From NCBI GenBank assembly GCA_016194635.1, contig JACQBC010000036.1, positions 60,374 through 124,373 on the forward strand: a stretch of DNA of 64,000 nt, read 5' to 3'. This document shows positions 44,098-53,357 of this stretch, one piece after another. The translations under genes were made by a program, and so were the position numbers. Under the pieces are notes generated by a model, which saw only the letters and a list, made by a program, of their open reading frames with translations, had not been told where the DNA came from and did no database searches. The DNA is from Gammaproteobacteria bacterium. Its GTDB lineage: Bacteria; Pseudomonadota; Gammaproteobacteria; UBA6429; Thiohalophilaceae. Numbering within the stretch: the stretch's first letter is position 1; every line of letters starts with the position of its first letter.

Positions 44098-44203
44098 ATG
44101 GAAAGGATACCCCTCAACCAAGACACGCCGTCAATACCTCCCTGTAGGCTCGACAGCAGCATCCCTGCGGCGGACGGTCTTGGTTGAGGGGTATCCTTTC
44201 CAT
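44098..44203. repeat. Fold-back element 1: 27-bp perfect inverted repeat with conserved core
   Basis: Arms 44098-44124 and 44177-44203 are exact reverse complements over 27 bp. The 52-nt core includes AATACCTCCCTGTAGGCTCG and CATCCCTGCGGCGG. The core, but not the arms, is related to that of the element at 50113-50291. It lies between the terminator and the Sm-like gene. Confidence 0.85.
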
Positions 44204-44308
44204 ACGCCTCATTAGTAGGTGCGGTGCATGACACTGAATTTTTAGTACGGGACATGCAGCTAGGGCTACTAGCGTAGGCACAAACACACCACACAATCGA
44301 GGACCCGC

Positions 44309-45145
44309 ATGAGTTTGTTCTTATTATCACTAGCCGCCAGCATGGTATTTTTTATTTGGCTGGTCATTGCGGCCTTTACGCGCAGCATCGTATGGGGCTT
44401 GATAGTGCTGATCTTCTCCCCCTTTGCGGCGCTCGCGTTTGGGGTGGCGTATTTTCGTGATGTTAAACTGCCCTTATTGCTTTACATCGTGGCCTTGGTC
44501 TTGTCCGTGGTAACATTTATTTCCACCATACCGTCTTACTGGGTGGGCGTATGCGCCCACACCGCGAATCCCATGTGCGGAATCCTTGGGCTTGCCACCG
44601 CTAGCGCCGATTCCAAAAACAAATCACCGGTTCATCCGCTGCTGGCCGCACCGAGTGTTGTCCCCACGCTGCCCGCGACTCTTCCAGCGGTGACCCCTCC
44701 GCCGTTAACACCCCCCCCGCTAAGCGCGCAACCGCCCGTGGCCACGCCACCACCGACAGTTACGCCGCTACCGGCAGTAACCGCTCCAGAAGCCGCTAAG
44801 ACCGAACCCGCAAATACTACTAAGCCCGGCAATGCAAGCAACATGGCCAATTTCCCCGCCAAGAATTCCGATGCGCCGATTGACCCGCTACAAGTCAAAC
44901 GACCCGAACCACCCAAGAATACTGAAACGATCAAACCCGGCCGGGTTGGGAAATACCTCAAACGTTATTTGATTGTGACCTTGACCAACAACACCGAACG
45001 GCGCGGTATATTAAAGAAGGTTAACGACAATACGTTATTGTTAGAACGTCATTGGATAGCCGGGGGTTCAGAATCGTTTACGCTGGATCGTGCCAGGATT
45101 AAAAAGATTCAGGTGCTAAAGGAAACTCCCAAGGACGAGAAGTAA
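44309..45145 (+). CDS. Membrane protein with proline-rich linker and Sm-like C-terminal domain
   Basis: 278 aa. Three N-terminal membrane helices (about 2-22, 27-50 and 55-78), a low-complexity linker rich in Pro, Thr, Val and Ala (about 110-185), then about 70 residues with five predicted strands: YLIVTLTNNTERRGILKKV, NTLLLERHW and FTLDRARIKKIQVL. This strand pattern, with the Sm1-like GxLxxVNDNT segment, resembles LSm/Hfq-type small beta barrels or a bacterial SH3-like barrel. Role unknown; the topology suggests the barrel sits at the end of a long tether. Confidence 0.72.
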   Translation: MSLFLLSLAASMVFFIWLVIAAFTRSIVWGLIVLIFSPFAALAFGVAYFRDVKLPLLLYIVALVLSVVTFISTIPSYWVGVCAHTANPMCGILGLATASADSKNKSPVHPLLAAPSVVPTLPATLPAVTPPPLTPPPLSAQPPVATPPPTVTPLPAVTAPEAAKTEPANTTKPGNASNMANFPAKNSDAPIDPLQVKRPEPPKNTETIKPGRVGKYLKRYLIVTLTNNTERRGILKKVNDNTLLLERHWIAGGSESFTLDRARIKKIQVLKETPKDEK

Positions 45146-45232
45146 TAGCGGTGCGAAGAAAAAATCATCCGCCTCCCTAGGGTTGGGATTTTCAACCCGC
45201 GGGGCAGAATCACCTACAGCAAGAAAAATCAG

Positions 45233-45469
45233 CTAATGAACCTTGCCTTGGCATTGACAGAGCTGGGCCTGAACCATTTCCATCAGCACGGATACCTGTA
45301 AGGTATTGGGTATTTCGCGCACATCGGAAAACCAGATCTCACTGATTTGGTTTTTATTCTCCGGTGGGGTTTCCCTGACCATCGGAAGCCCGATAAAAAC
45401 GCCTTGCTCACCGTTTTCCAAAATGACCGTCATTAACTGCAGGGGTATGCCTTTCATCATGATCTCCAT
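45233..45469 (-). CDS. Small conserved-looking protein of unknown function
   Basis: 78 aa from the ATG at 45467-45469; two further ATGs at 45460 and 45457 follow, and the last fits the GGAG at about 45466 best. The sequence MTVILENGEQGVFIGLPMV and EIWFSDVREIP suggests a small beta-rich fold. It ends QAQLCQCQGKVH. No family recognised. Confidence 0.6.
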   Translation of the reverse strand: MEIMMKGIPLQLMTVILENGEQGVFIGLPMVRETPPENKNQISEIWFSDVREIPNTLQVSVLMEMVQAQLCQCQGKVH

Positions 45470-45738
45470 CAAGGTCGTCGTGCGGTGTTAACCAAACCCC
45501 GTCACTCACCGGGACCACTATAGTTTGATGCAGTATGCGTGCCACCCTATGAAATTACTGTAGCGGGTGGGGGATCGGGCGATAACACTCTTCTCCCAGG
45601 GGGAAGACTGCACTGTGGCGATGCACGAACCCAGAGGGAAGCCGAGACTGTATCGCCGTAAAGCAAGCAGTTACAGAGCACGCCACTAGCCACAAGGTGC
45701 AAGGGTGGCGATTACCCTCGTAACACCGGATTTAGATT
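45470..45738. other. Intergenic region with scattered inverted repeats
   Basis: About 270 bp with no gene. It has imperfect inverted motifs around GGCGATA (45577) and TATCGCC (45650), enclosing CCCAGGGGGAAG and CCAGAGGGAAGCC. Possibly a degenerate relative of the fold-back elements nearby; not firm. Confidence 0.35.
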
Positions 45739-46221
45739 TTAGTGGTGATGGTGACCCGGGGTATGCACATGCCCATGCGCGATTTCTTCTTGGCTGGCTT
45801 CACGCACATTCACCACCGTCACGGCAAAGTGTAAGTCTAGCCCCGCGAGCGGGTGATTACCGTCGATGGTGACCTGACCATTTTGTACTTCGAGCACTGT
45901 GACCACGATGGGGTCGCCCTGACCGGATTGGGCATGAAATTTTTGTCCGACCACGACTTGTTCCGGGCTATCGAACATATCCATAGGCACGGTCTGGGTG
46001 AGGTCGGTATCGCGTTCACCATAACCGTCGGCGGGTGCGATCACCACCGCGAATTGGTCACCCGTCTGCTTGCCGGTGAGGGCCTTTTCTAACCCCGGTA
46101 TGATATTGTGGGCCCCGTGTAAATAGGTGAATTCACCTTGTTGCGATTGATCCAGTATTGTGCCGCGATTATCGGTGAGGACATAATCCAGAGCGACCAC
46201 GGTATGGTGGGCAATTTTCAT
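45739..46221 (-). CDS. slyD: SlyD-like FKBP-type peptidyl-prolyl isomerase
   Basis: 160 aa. Opening HHTVVALDYVLTDNRGTILD, then YLHGAHNIIPGLEKALTGKQ and the insert-in-flap domain with PADGYGERD, followed by GLDLHFAVTVVNVREAS: the SlyD layout. The C-terminus is His-rich (HGHVHTPGHHHH), as in metal-binding SlyD. SlyD is a cytoplasmic chaperone and prolyl isomerase that also binds nickel for hydrogenase maturation. Confidence 0.93.
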   Translation of the reverse strand: MKIAHHTVVALDYVLTDNRGTILDQSQQGEFTYLHGAHNIIPGLEKALTGKQTGDQFAVVIAPADGYGERDTDLTQTVPMDMFDSPEQVVVGQKFHAQSGQGDPIVVTVLEVQNGQVTIDGNHPLAGLDLHFAVTVVNVREASQEEIAHGHVHTPGHHHH

Positions 46222-46400
46222 GAAGGACGTTACCTAGGTTAGGTGGAGGAAGGCGTGACAAATTCGTCGGCAGTATAACATGTTTAGTTCACAAAATAGC
46301 AATGCGGCTATAGTGTCAGGGGGAACCGATCACTATACTTTTAGGCACATCACATTAACGGTCCAGAGCATTGACTACTCTTAATTTTCTGCATCAATTT

Positions 46401-47732
46401 ATGCTGCGCCAGATCTGGGATATCGATCTACAGGGGCTAAGCCACTGGCGGCAACGTCTGGTGAATACGCTGCGGATTATCTATTTGCTGTTGCATGATG
46501 TGTTTTTTGATCCACAACTGACCATGCGAGCGATGAGTCTGGTGTATACCACGTTACTGGCATTGGTACCGTTGATTGCCGTGAGTGTTTCGGTACTCAA
46601 GGGGTTTGGGGTACACAACCAAATTGAACCGGCGTTATTGAATATTTTACGGCCGCTGGGTAATCGCGGGGTGGAGATCACCCATACCATCACGCAGTTC
46701 GTCAATAATATCAATTCCGGCCTGTTAGGATCGTTCGGGCTGGCCTTGCTGTTATATACAGTGGTGTCGCTGATGCAAAAAATTGAACAATCGTTTAATC
46801 ATACCTGGCGGGTGAGCGAGGAACGTTCAATTGGACAGCGCTTCTCGGATTACCTAAGCGTGATCATGATCGGTCCGGTATTGGTATTCAGCGCCTTGGG
46901 ACTCACTGCCTCGCTGGCGAGTACCACCTTGTATCAAAAATTGATCGATTACCCGGTATTTGCGTTCGTGATCGGCTTGGGCAGCCACGTGCTGCCGTTT
47001 GTACTGGTGATCATGGCGTTTACACTAATATATGTCTTTATACCGAATACCCGCGTCAAGCTCAGTTCGGCCCTGACGGGGGCGAGTGTGGCGGGGATAT
47101 TGTGGCAAAGTCTAGGGTGGTTATTCGCTTGGTTTATCGCCACGGCCAATTATTCGGCGATTTATTCCGCCTTTGCTACCTTATTCTTTTTTATGATTTG
47201 GTTATATGCCAGTTGGTCGATATTGCTGATTGGCGCAGGCATCGCGTTTTATCACCAACACCCCGAGCAACGGATCCGCGAACGACACGCCTTATTTTTG
47301 AGTAATCGGATGAAGGAAAAAGTAGCCCTGGCTATCATGGCGCAGGTGGCCCGATCGTATTACGCGCACCAGGAACCCTGGCGCTTACGCGATTTGGCGC
47401 AAACCTTGAACGTCGCGATGGATTCCTTGCGTCCCATCGTCCTTGCCTTGCAGCAGCACGGATTATTGATACGCACGGATGCCGATCCGCCGGGATATAT
47501 TCCGGGCCAGGCCCCCGAAACAATGCCGTTATTGTCGATTCTTGATGCGGTACGGCAGGCCGAAGAAGACGCGATCCTTAATCTTAAACGGCTACCTAAC
47601 GATAGCGTGGTCGATCAGTATTTTGATCTATACCAAGCCGCGGCCGCCCAGTCCCTGGCCACCCTTACGCTCAAAGATATGTTGGTGAATACAAACAAGA
47701 GCGTGGTTACCCTCAAGGGCCAAGCGCACTAA
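46401..47732 (+). CDS. YihY/BrkB-family inner membrane protein
   Basis: About 443 aa from ATG 46401; a TTG at 46371 would add ten residues and neither has a strong ribosome site. Six membrane helices with the family signature AMSLVYTTLLALVPLIAVSV near the N-terminus and WGWLFAW-like and YSAIYSAFATLFFFMIWLY segments later. The C-terminal 130 residues are soluble and read like a winged helix (LRDLAQTLNVAMDSLRPIVL). The family was once called RNase BN; its function is unresolved, with a proposed lipid transport role. Next gene starts 13 bp downstream. Confidence 0.88.
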   Translation: MLRQIWDIDLQGLSHWRQRLVNTLRIIYLLLHDVFFDPQLTMRAMSLVYTTLLALVPLIAVSVSVLKGFGVHNQIEPALLNILRPLGNRGVEITHTITQFVNNINSGLLGSFGLALLLYTVVSLMQKIEQSFNHTWRVSEERSIGQRFSDYLSVIMIGPVLVFSALGLTASLASTTLYQKLIDYPVFAFVIGLGSHVLPFVLVIMAFTLIYVFIPNTRVKLSSALTGASVAGILWQSLGWLFAWFIATANYSAIYSAFATLFFFMIWLYASWSILLIGAGIAFYHQHPEQRIRERHALFLSNRMKEKVALAIMAQVARSYYAHQEPWRLRDLAQTLNVAMDSLRPIVLALQQHGLLIRTDADPPGYIPGQAPETMPLLSILDAVRQAEEDAILNLKRLPNDSVVDQYFDLYQAAAAQSLATLTLKDMLVNTNKSVVTLKGQAH

Positions 47733-47745
47733 AACCCGCCTCACC

Positions 47746-48378
47746 ATGCCCGTAGAAAATACCGTTCAATTACAGCAACGGACTCGCTTAGGAGTGACAC
47801 GGGACTATGTCATCGCCGAGGGCAAGGAAATTCGGGTTAGATTCACCAGCAAGTTTAAACAACAGTCGTTCGCGATTAGTTTATTGGCGATCGGCGAGAA
47901 AAGCAGTTATCGGATTTATTTTTCGTGGGGTTGGTTGATCTTGGCGGTATTGATGGGTTTATTATTGGGTGGACACTACTATGCGAAGCGGCAGCTGGGA
48001 TTCCAGCCTGGGGTTTACGAGGTTGCCATCGTAGTGGTAGCGTCTGCCGGTATATTGATCGGCATCGCCTTGTTTGTCGTGAACATCTCACGGGTGCGAA
48101 TATTTTATTCACGCGGTTCACACATCGCGCTATTTGATATTTTAGTCAGTAATCCCGCTCAACGCGAATATCGCAATTTCATCGATGCTTTGCACACGGC
48201 TATCGTCAAGGCGCGCCAGTATTGGAGCCTGAGCTTGGAGCAACAGTTGGCCGGTGAGTTACGTATGGTGCGGCGTTTGGTCGCGGAAGGGGTGTTGGAC
48301 GTGGCCCAATACGAACGCGCAAAACACCGCTTATTTCGGATCAGTAATAAAAAATCCGCCCGCTCCGCGGTTGAATAA
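47746..48378 (+). CDS. Membrane protein with SHOCT-like C-terminal helix pair
   Basis: 210 aa. Two membrane helices (about 63-82 and 95-118) flanked by soluble parts. The last 45 residues (GELRMVRRLVAEGVLDVAQYERAKHRLF) look like a short C-terminal SHOCT-type domain. The segment RIFYSRGSHIALFDILVSN suggests a PH-like strand region. Function unknown. Thirteen bp after the YihY-family gene, so probably co-transcribed. Confidence 0.72.
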   Translation: MPVENTVQLQQRTRLGVTRDYVIAEGKEIRVRFTSKFKQQSFAISLLAIGEKSSYRIYFSWGWLILAVLMGLLLGGHYYAKRQLGFQPGVYEVAIVVVASAGILIGIALFVVNISRVRIFYSRGSHIALFDILVSNPAQREYRNFIDALHTAIVKARQYWSLSLEQQLAGELRMVRRLVAEGVLDVAQYERAKHRLFRISNKKSARSAVE

Positions 48379-48507
48379 ACAGGAGTTGCAAAAAGAGCGA
48401 TAAGATATCCGCCCCTGCGCAACGGCGATTTTGCGTGATCTAACCCCTAAAGTTGTCAAGTAATTTGCCGTAGATCGCATTAGGCATACACGCTTAGGAG
48501 GGCGCAC

Positions 48508-48741
48508 ATGGTGTATCCATCGCCCGAAGAGGTCGGGGTGCGAGTCCCCACGCACCTTAAACAACAGGATTTTTATCGCGGATTTGAATGGGCCCTGCGC
48601 GGTAAACAGATCACCCAGGCTGAACATTTGCGCCTGTCATTTCGTTCGGGTTATCGCGCCGGCAAATTATATTTAAATCAATTACGGCGTGCCCAGGGGA
48701 TCATCCCCTTCCCCATGAAGGCCCAACTGCGGCTGCGTTAA
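48508..48741 (+). CDS. Small basic protein of unknown function
   Basis: 77 aa with a TAGGAGG ribosome site 5 bp before the ATG. Rich in Arg, Leu and aromatic residues (QDFYRGFEWALRGKQ; FRSGYRAGKLYLNQLRR), net positive. No domain is recognised. Monocistronic. Confidence 0.65.
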   Translation: MVYPSPEEVGVRVPTHLKQQDFYRGFEWALRGKQITQAEHLRLSFRSGYRAGKLYLNQLRRAQGIIPFPMKAQLRLR

Positions 48742-48867
48742 AGGCCAGCCTTCGGACCGATTTTTATGCCGGGTTGAAGTGCGATCCCCGCCGGTACTAC
48801 TTGTCAGCGAGCCAGCCTTGGGTGCAGACTAAGCCACCCTAACCCTCTTTTCGCACAGGTAAGATTT

Positions 48868-49503
48868 ATGTTTGGACAGCGTAAAAAAACCAGCTTGCCG
48901 CCCGCCGATAAAGCCCTTCCCGGCCGTACCCAGGTGATGCCGGTAGCGGCTGCGCACTATGTCAACGGCCACCCGCTGTTGCCACCCTATCCGGCGGGTA
49001 TGGAATTGGCACTGTTGGGTATGGGATGTTTTTGGGGCGCGGAAAAACGTTTTTGGCCGCTGCCACAGGTTTATACCACCGCCGTGGGGTATGCCGGCGG
49101 ATTCACACCAAATCCCACCTACCAAGAAGTGTGCAGTGGTCAAACCGGCCACAATGAGGTAGTGCGGGTGGTGTTTGATCCTAAACAGGTTTCGTATGCA
49201 CAACTCTTGGCGGTGTTTTGGGAGGCGCACAATCCTACCCAAGGTATGCGGCAGGGAAACGATGTGGGTAGCCAATACCGATCCGGCATTTATTATTATA
49301 CCGCGGCGCAACAACAGGCCGCTGAAGCATCCAAATCGCGTTATCAACAAGCCTTGTTAGACGCCGGTTATGCGATGATCACCACGGAAATTGTCGCCGC
49401 CGGGGAATTTTATTTTGCCGAAGATTACCACCAGCAATACCTGGCCAAGAATCCGCAAGGTTATTGCGGTTTGGGCGGCACGGGCGTGCGTTGTAGTGCG
49501 TGA
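48868..49503 (+). CDS. msrA: Peptide-methionine (S)-S-oxide reductase
   Basis: 211 aa. Catalytic motif [13 protein letters not shown] with the active Cys, then [34 protein letters not shown] and a C-terminal [11 protein letters not shown] holding resolving cysteines. It repairs the S-epimer of oxidised methionine. No signal peptide is evident. The last 8 bp overlap the PLA2-like gene, so the pair is coupled. Confidence 0.95.
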   Translation: MFGQRKKTSLPPADKALPGRTQVMPVAAAHYVNGHPLLPPYPAGMELALLGMGCFWGAEKRFWPLPQVYTTAVGYAGGFTPNPTYQEVCSGQTGHNEVVRVVFDPKQVSYAQLLAVFWEAHNPTQGMRQGNDVGSQYRSGIYYYTAAQQQAAEASKSRYQQALLDAGYAMITTEIVAAGEFYFAEDYHQQYLAKNPQGYCGLGGTGVRCSA

Positions 49504-50095
49504 TTACCTTGCCAAACACAAGGCTCGCGCGCTGAGCACCCTGGGGTTTTTTATGTGGTTAGTTCATGGTTGTGCGGCGGCGGATAACCCAGGGTTGAAT
49601 TTGGATCAGCAATTAGAAGAGTGGTATCTCACGCGCTTGGCCGCGGTGCAAGCCGATCCGCAAAATCATCTTGCCGAGTTTAGCAGCGATGGCTGCAGCG
49701 GCGGTTTATCGGACGGTTGGACCAGCTTAAGCAAATTGCTGCCGGCGTTTAAGAAAAAATTTGCTGACCATCCGCCCTATGAGCCGTGTTGTGTAACCCA
49801 CGATCGGGCCTATTGGAGAGGAGACGTCGAGCAGGGGTATATTAAACGTAAACAAGCCGATACCGCGCTGCGGGCCTGCGTGGTTAACTATGGCGAGAAT
49901 CATCGGGCCGAATTTGCCGAGGAATTTAAACTTTCCGAAGACAACATCGTCCGGAATTTTCGCGTCATCGCCGACATGATGTACTACGCAGTGCGCCTGG
50001 GAGGCAAACCCTGTTCGTATTTACCCTGGCGCTGGGGGTACGGCTGGCCGGATTGTTCGTTGGGTGAGGCGGGTGTGACGGAGCCTGCCAAGTAG
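49496..50095 (+). CDS. Secreted phospholipase A2-like protein
   Basis: 199 aa from a GTG at 49496, overlapping msrA by 8 bp; the signal segment [16 protein letters not shown] follows, with a possible lipobox ending in HGC. The phospholipase A2 active site is seen as [12 protein letters not shown], with catalytic His-Asp and paired cysteines, and a calcium-loop-like [11 protein letters not shown] upstream. Such prokaryotic PLA2 enzymes hydrolyse the sn-2 acyl chain of phospholipids. Further Cys residues ([22 protein letters not shown]) imply disulfides. It may act on the cell's own envelope or on foreign membranes. Confidence 0.83.
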   Translation: MRDYLAKHKARALSTLGFFMWLVHGCAAADNPGLNLDQQLEEWYLTRLAAVQADPQNHLAEFSSDGCSGGLSDGWTSLSKLLPAFKKKFADHPPYEPCCVTHDRAYWRGDVEQGYIKRKQADTALRACVVNYGENHRAEFAEEFKLSEDNIVRNFRVIADMMYYAVRLGGKPCSYLPWRWGYGWPDCSLGEAGVTEPAK

Positions 50096-50112
50096 GAGTA
50101 GCAATCATCGGT

Positions 50113-50291
50113 GTGTTCACCGTATGTAGCCGGTTATCTTCCCACCGTTACCGTAGGCCGCAGGGACGATGCACAAGGAAGTGCAAGTGTCGCGGTAGGC
50201 AGGATGTCGTAAGCGACTGCGGCCCGAGCGTACAGGGATGTATTCACAGCGAGTCACGGTGGGAAGATAACCGGCTACATACGGTGAACAC
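50113..50291. repeat. Fold-back element 2: 36-bp perfect inverted repeat with conserved core
   Basis: Arms 50113-50148 and 50256-50291 are exact reverse complements over 36 bp, separated by 107 nt. On the reverse strand the core reads GAATACATCCCTGTACGCTCG near one end and CGTCCCTGCGGCC near the other, close to the core of element 1. The arms share no sequence with element 1. It separates the PLA2 gene from the deacetylase-like gene. Confidence 0.87.
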
Positions 50292-50322
50292 GCTGATCCT
50301 TATCGGGGCTTATACGTATTTT

Positions 50323-51276
50323 ATGACAACAAAGGTTGCGGTATATATAGGTGAGGCGTTGGCCGAGTATCACTTCGGCGCCACGCATCCGTTCGGGCCC
50401 AAACGTTATGCGGCGTTTGTAGAGGAATTTCAGCGGCGTGGGTTGGATAACAAAGTAAAACTTTTTGAACCGGTGCAAGGCACAGAGCAACAACTGCGGC
50501 TGTTTCATACCGATGAATATATCCACCGGGTTAAAACCCAATCCCACCTCGGGCAGGGTTTTTTGGACTGTGGTGATACCCCGGCGTTTGCCGGTGTTTA
50601 TGAGGCGGCGCTCACCGTGGTGGGCAGTAGTATGGACGCGATGCAACGCCTGATGGCGGGGGAGGTGCGCCGCGCGTTCAGCCCTATCGCCGGCTTACAT
50701 CATGCACAGCGCGATCGTGCCGCCGGGTTTTGTGTGTTTAATGATTGTGGGGTAGTGATCGAAAGCCTGCGGCGTGATCACGGGCTTAAACGCATCGCTT
50801 ACGTGGATATCGACGCACACCACGGAGACGGGGTTTATTATAGTTTTGAAGCAGATCCCGAATTATATTTTGTCGACTTGCACGAGGACGGGCGGTATTT
50901 ATATCCAGGCACGGGTGACGCGCACCAGACCGGTCGAGGCGCGGCCGTGGGCAGCAAACTGAATATTCCCATGTCACCAGGCGCTGATGATGCGCAGTTT
51001 TATCAGGCATGGGAGCAGGCCGAGGCGTTTCTGCTAGAACATCCCGTTGAATTTATTTTATTGCAATGCGGCGCCGACAGTCTCAAGGGTGATCCGATTA
51101 CTCACCTGCAATATTCCCCCGCCGCCCATGCGCATGCAACGCGGCGGTTGTGCGCTTTGGCCGATCAGTTTGGCCACGGACGGGTGTTGGCGATGGGTGG
51201 GGGTGGTTATAATTTGTCGAATCTCGCGCAGGGTTGGTCGACTGTGGTGGAAGCCTTGCTGGAATCACTCACCTAG
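50323..51276 (+). CDS. Histone-deacetylase-family zinc hydrolase
   Basis: 317 aa from ATG 50323, chosen because the family N-terminus (VAVYIGEALAEYHFG) starts there. The zinc and catalytic motifs are AGLHHAQRDRAAGFCVFND, YVDIDAHHGDGV, and a final GGGGYNLSNLA. Members include acetoin utilisation AcuC and acetylpolyamine amidohydrolases; all remove acyl groups from amines. The substrate is not clear. The long frame open upstream belongs to the fold-back element and is not part of the gene. Confidence 0.9.
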   Translation: MTTKVAVYIGEALAEYHFGATHPFGPKRYAAFVEEFQRRGLDNKVKLFEPVQGTEQQLRLFHTDEYIHRVKTQSHLGQGFLDCGDTPAFAGVYEAALTVVGSSMDAMQRLMAGEVRRAFSPIAGLHHAQRDRAAGFCVFNDCGVVIESLRRDHGLKRIAYVDIDAHHGDGVYYSFEADPELYFVDLHEDGRYLYPGTGDAHQTGRGAAVGSKLNIPMSPGADDAQFYQAWEQAEAFLLEHPVEFILLQCGADSLKGDPITHLQYSPAAHAHATRRLCALADQFGHGRVLAMGGGGYNLSNLAQGWSTVVEALLESLT

Positions 51277-51320
51277 GCCCACTACACTTGCTTCTACGTG
51301 TAACCGTAAAGGAGTACACC

Positions 51321-52385
51321 ATGAATTTTGTTGTGGATAAGCCAATAACTCACAATAACACTATGCAAAATCCTTCCGCCGCCATGAACGCCGTGCAAAT
51401 GCTGACCGTGGGTAAACCCGAGGTGTTGCAATTACACGCGTTACCCGAACCCGCCTTACAAACCTCTACCCAAGTCAAAGTCCGGATCAAGGCCGCGGGG
51501 GTCAATCCCATCGACACCAAGATCCGCGCTCGCGGTTTGTTTTTTCCAGATGCGTTACCCGCAGTGATCGGTTGTGATGCCGCCGGGATTATTACCGAAG
51601 TGGGCGCGCGAGTGCGGCATTTCAAACCCGGTGATGAAGTGTATTTTTGTCATGGCGGCCTGGGCCGTGAACCGGGTAATTACGCGCAATATTGCGTGAT
51701 TGAAGCCGCCTATATTGCACGCAAACCGGCCAGAGCGGATTTTATCCAGGCCGCGGCCATGCCCTTAGCGGCGATCACCGCCTGGGAAGCCTTGTTCGAT
51801 CGCGCCAATTTACAACCCGCGCAGAGCGTGTTGATCCATGCCGGCGCTGGTGGAGTAGGCCATATAGCGATTCAATTAGCCAAGCACATCGGGGCACGGG
51901 TGATTACCACCGTCAGCGATACCATCAAGGCGGAGTTTGTCAAATCCCTAGGGGCCGACACGGTCATCATGTATCACACCACGGATTATGTACAGGCGAT
52001 CAAACAACTTACCGGTGGACGTGGGGTGGACGTGGCCTTTGATACCGTCGGTGGCGAGGTGTTTCGGCAGACGATTAACGCCGTAAAACATTACGGTGAT
52101 CTGGTAACCCTGTTGGACCCCGGCGTAGACATTGTTTGGAAAGAGGCGCGCACGCGTAACTTACGTATCAGTTTTGAATTAATGCTTACCCCGCTGTTGC
52201 GCGATTTGCCCGAGGCTCGCGCGCATCAGGTTGATATCCTGAACAACTGCGCCCAATTGGTTGATCGCGACGATCTCAATATCCACGTGAGCAAAGTATT
52301 CCCCCTAGGCCAGGCTGCACAGGCGCATGAGTTACTTGAGACGGGACATACATTGGGTAAGCTGGTGCTTAACACCGAAGCTTAA
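51321..52385 (+). CDS. MDR-superfamily quinone oxidoreductase-like enzyme
   Basis: 354 aa with an AAAGGAG site before ATG 51321. GroES-like N-terminal domain (AAGVNPIDTKIRARG, VIGCDAAGIITEVGARV) and Rossmann domain with IHAGAGGVGHIAIQLAKHIGA. The zinc-ligand residues of alcohol dehydrogenases are not seen, so it belongs to the zinc-independent NADPH:quinone reductase/enoyl reductase branch. The first 20 residues before MNAVQML may not be part of the fold. It probably reduces quinones or enones with NADPH. Confidence 0.88.
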   Translation: MNFVVDKPITHNNTMQNPSAAMNAVQMLTVGKPEVLQLHALPEPALQTSTQVKVRIKAAGVNPIDTKIRARGLFFPDALPAVIGCDAAGIITEVGARVRHFKPGDEVYFCHGGLGREPGNYAQYCVIEAAYIARKPARADFIQAAAMPLAAITAWEALFDRANLQPAQSVLIHAGAGGVGHIAIQLAKHIGARVITTVSDTIKAEFVKSLGADTVIMYHTTDYVQAIKQLTGGRGVDVAFDTVGGEVFRQTINAVKHYGDLVTLLDPGVDIVWKEARTRNLRISFELMLTPLLRDLPEARAHQVDILNNCAQLVDRDDLNIHVSKVFPLGQAAQAHELLETGHTLGKLVLNTEA

Positions 52386-52748
52386 CCGTGACCCCATCCA
52401 GAGCAAGCGTTTTTCTTGGCAGAACAACGTGCCTGCGACCGTGTGTAACGGGGGGCAAGGGTCGATTGGGCTAGGTCTCAACCCGCTGTATTGAAACCGC
52501 TGGCGGATTGTTCCACAATGACCATTCAATTAACCGCGAGGCGAACGCTCGACCGTTAAAGCTACTTAATAGCCCGTCGCTAAAGTGTAAAGTATCCACA
52601 GGTTTAGTAGCGACGGTTTTAGGCATACGGCGTATTTACAGCGACGGAACGGGTAGATGACCGCCGTATACACAAAGCACTGCGAACCGTGTACCTGCAC
52701 CCCCTACGGATATGATGGTGGGTTATTAGTGCGCGAGGGTTAGTCCGT
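52386..52748. other. 360 bp intergenic stretch with a GC-rich hairpin
   Basis: No gene. An inverted repeat CCGTCGCTA (52574-52582) and TAGCGACGG (52608-52616) with a 25-nt loop is followed by TTTT, which could be a weak terminator; GCGACGG occurs again at 52641. Confidence 0.4.
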
Positions 52749-53249
52749 ATGGCGAATAACGAGGTTTTAATCAAGATCATCTCCGGCGGGCAGACCGGGG
52801 TGGATCGCGGCGCCTTGGATGCAGCCCTGGCGGCGGGGATACCCTGCGGTGGCTGGTGCCCTAAGGGCAGGCTGGCGGAAGATGGGGTAATCGATCCGAC
52901 TTATCCATTGCAAGAGGTCCCCAGCGAAGATTATCGGGTCCGCACTATGAAAAACATTGCCGAATCCGACGGTACGGTGATTATTTATTTTGGCAAACTC
53001 GAAGGGGGCACGCTTAATACTGTGGAGTATTGCCGCCAACAAGGCAAGCCGCACCTGTTAATCAATACCGACTATTCCAAACCGGAGCAAGCCGCGCATT
53101 TGATTAAGAAATTTATTTTGGAAAAAAATGTTATTACCTTGAATGTTGCCGGTCCACGCGCCAGCAAGGTGCAACGCGCCCGTACCTATACTCAAACTAC
53201 TATCGCCGCGTTACTGCGCTTGTTATACGCTGATGCCCCGGCGGCATGA
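52749..53249 (+). CDS. SLOG-superfamily putative molybdenum carrier-like protein
   Basis: 166 aa. A Rossmann-like nucleotide-binding protein starting with IISGGQTGVDRGALDAALAAG, then GGWCPKGRLAEDG and SDGTVIIYFGKLEGGTLNTVEY. This is the pattern of the cpYpsA-related SLOG family, named for one crystal structure as a putative molybdenum carrier, but likely to bind a nucleotide-derived ligand. Some relatives sit in defence or nucleotide-signalling contexts; here it is isolated. Confidence 0.85.
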   Translation: MANNEVLIKIISGGQTGVDRGALDAALAAGIPCGGWCPKGRLAEDGVIDPTYPLQEVPSEDYRVRTMKNIAESDGTVIIYFGKLEGGTLNTVEYCRQQGKPHLLINTDYSKPEQAAHLIKKFILEKNVITLNVAGPRASKVQRARTYTQTTIAALLRLLYADAPAA

Positions 53250-53357
53250 GCAAACAGCATTATCATTTTGCATACCGTCTCGATCATGAGAAGCCGTGAT
53301 CTTCGTTAGCCGCACACACCTCGCGCAGCAAAATCGATGGTTTCGCTGTAAACTCAT

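Noticed and set aside
50113..50322. Upstream extension of the deacetylase-like gene
   Set aside because: This part is the fold-back element; the family N-terminus starts at 50323.
51234..51320. Upstream extension of the MDR oxidoreductase
   Set aside because: Overlaps the deacetylase gene; a good ribosome site sits before 51321.
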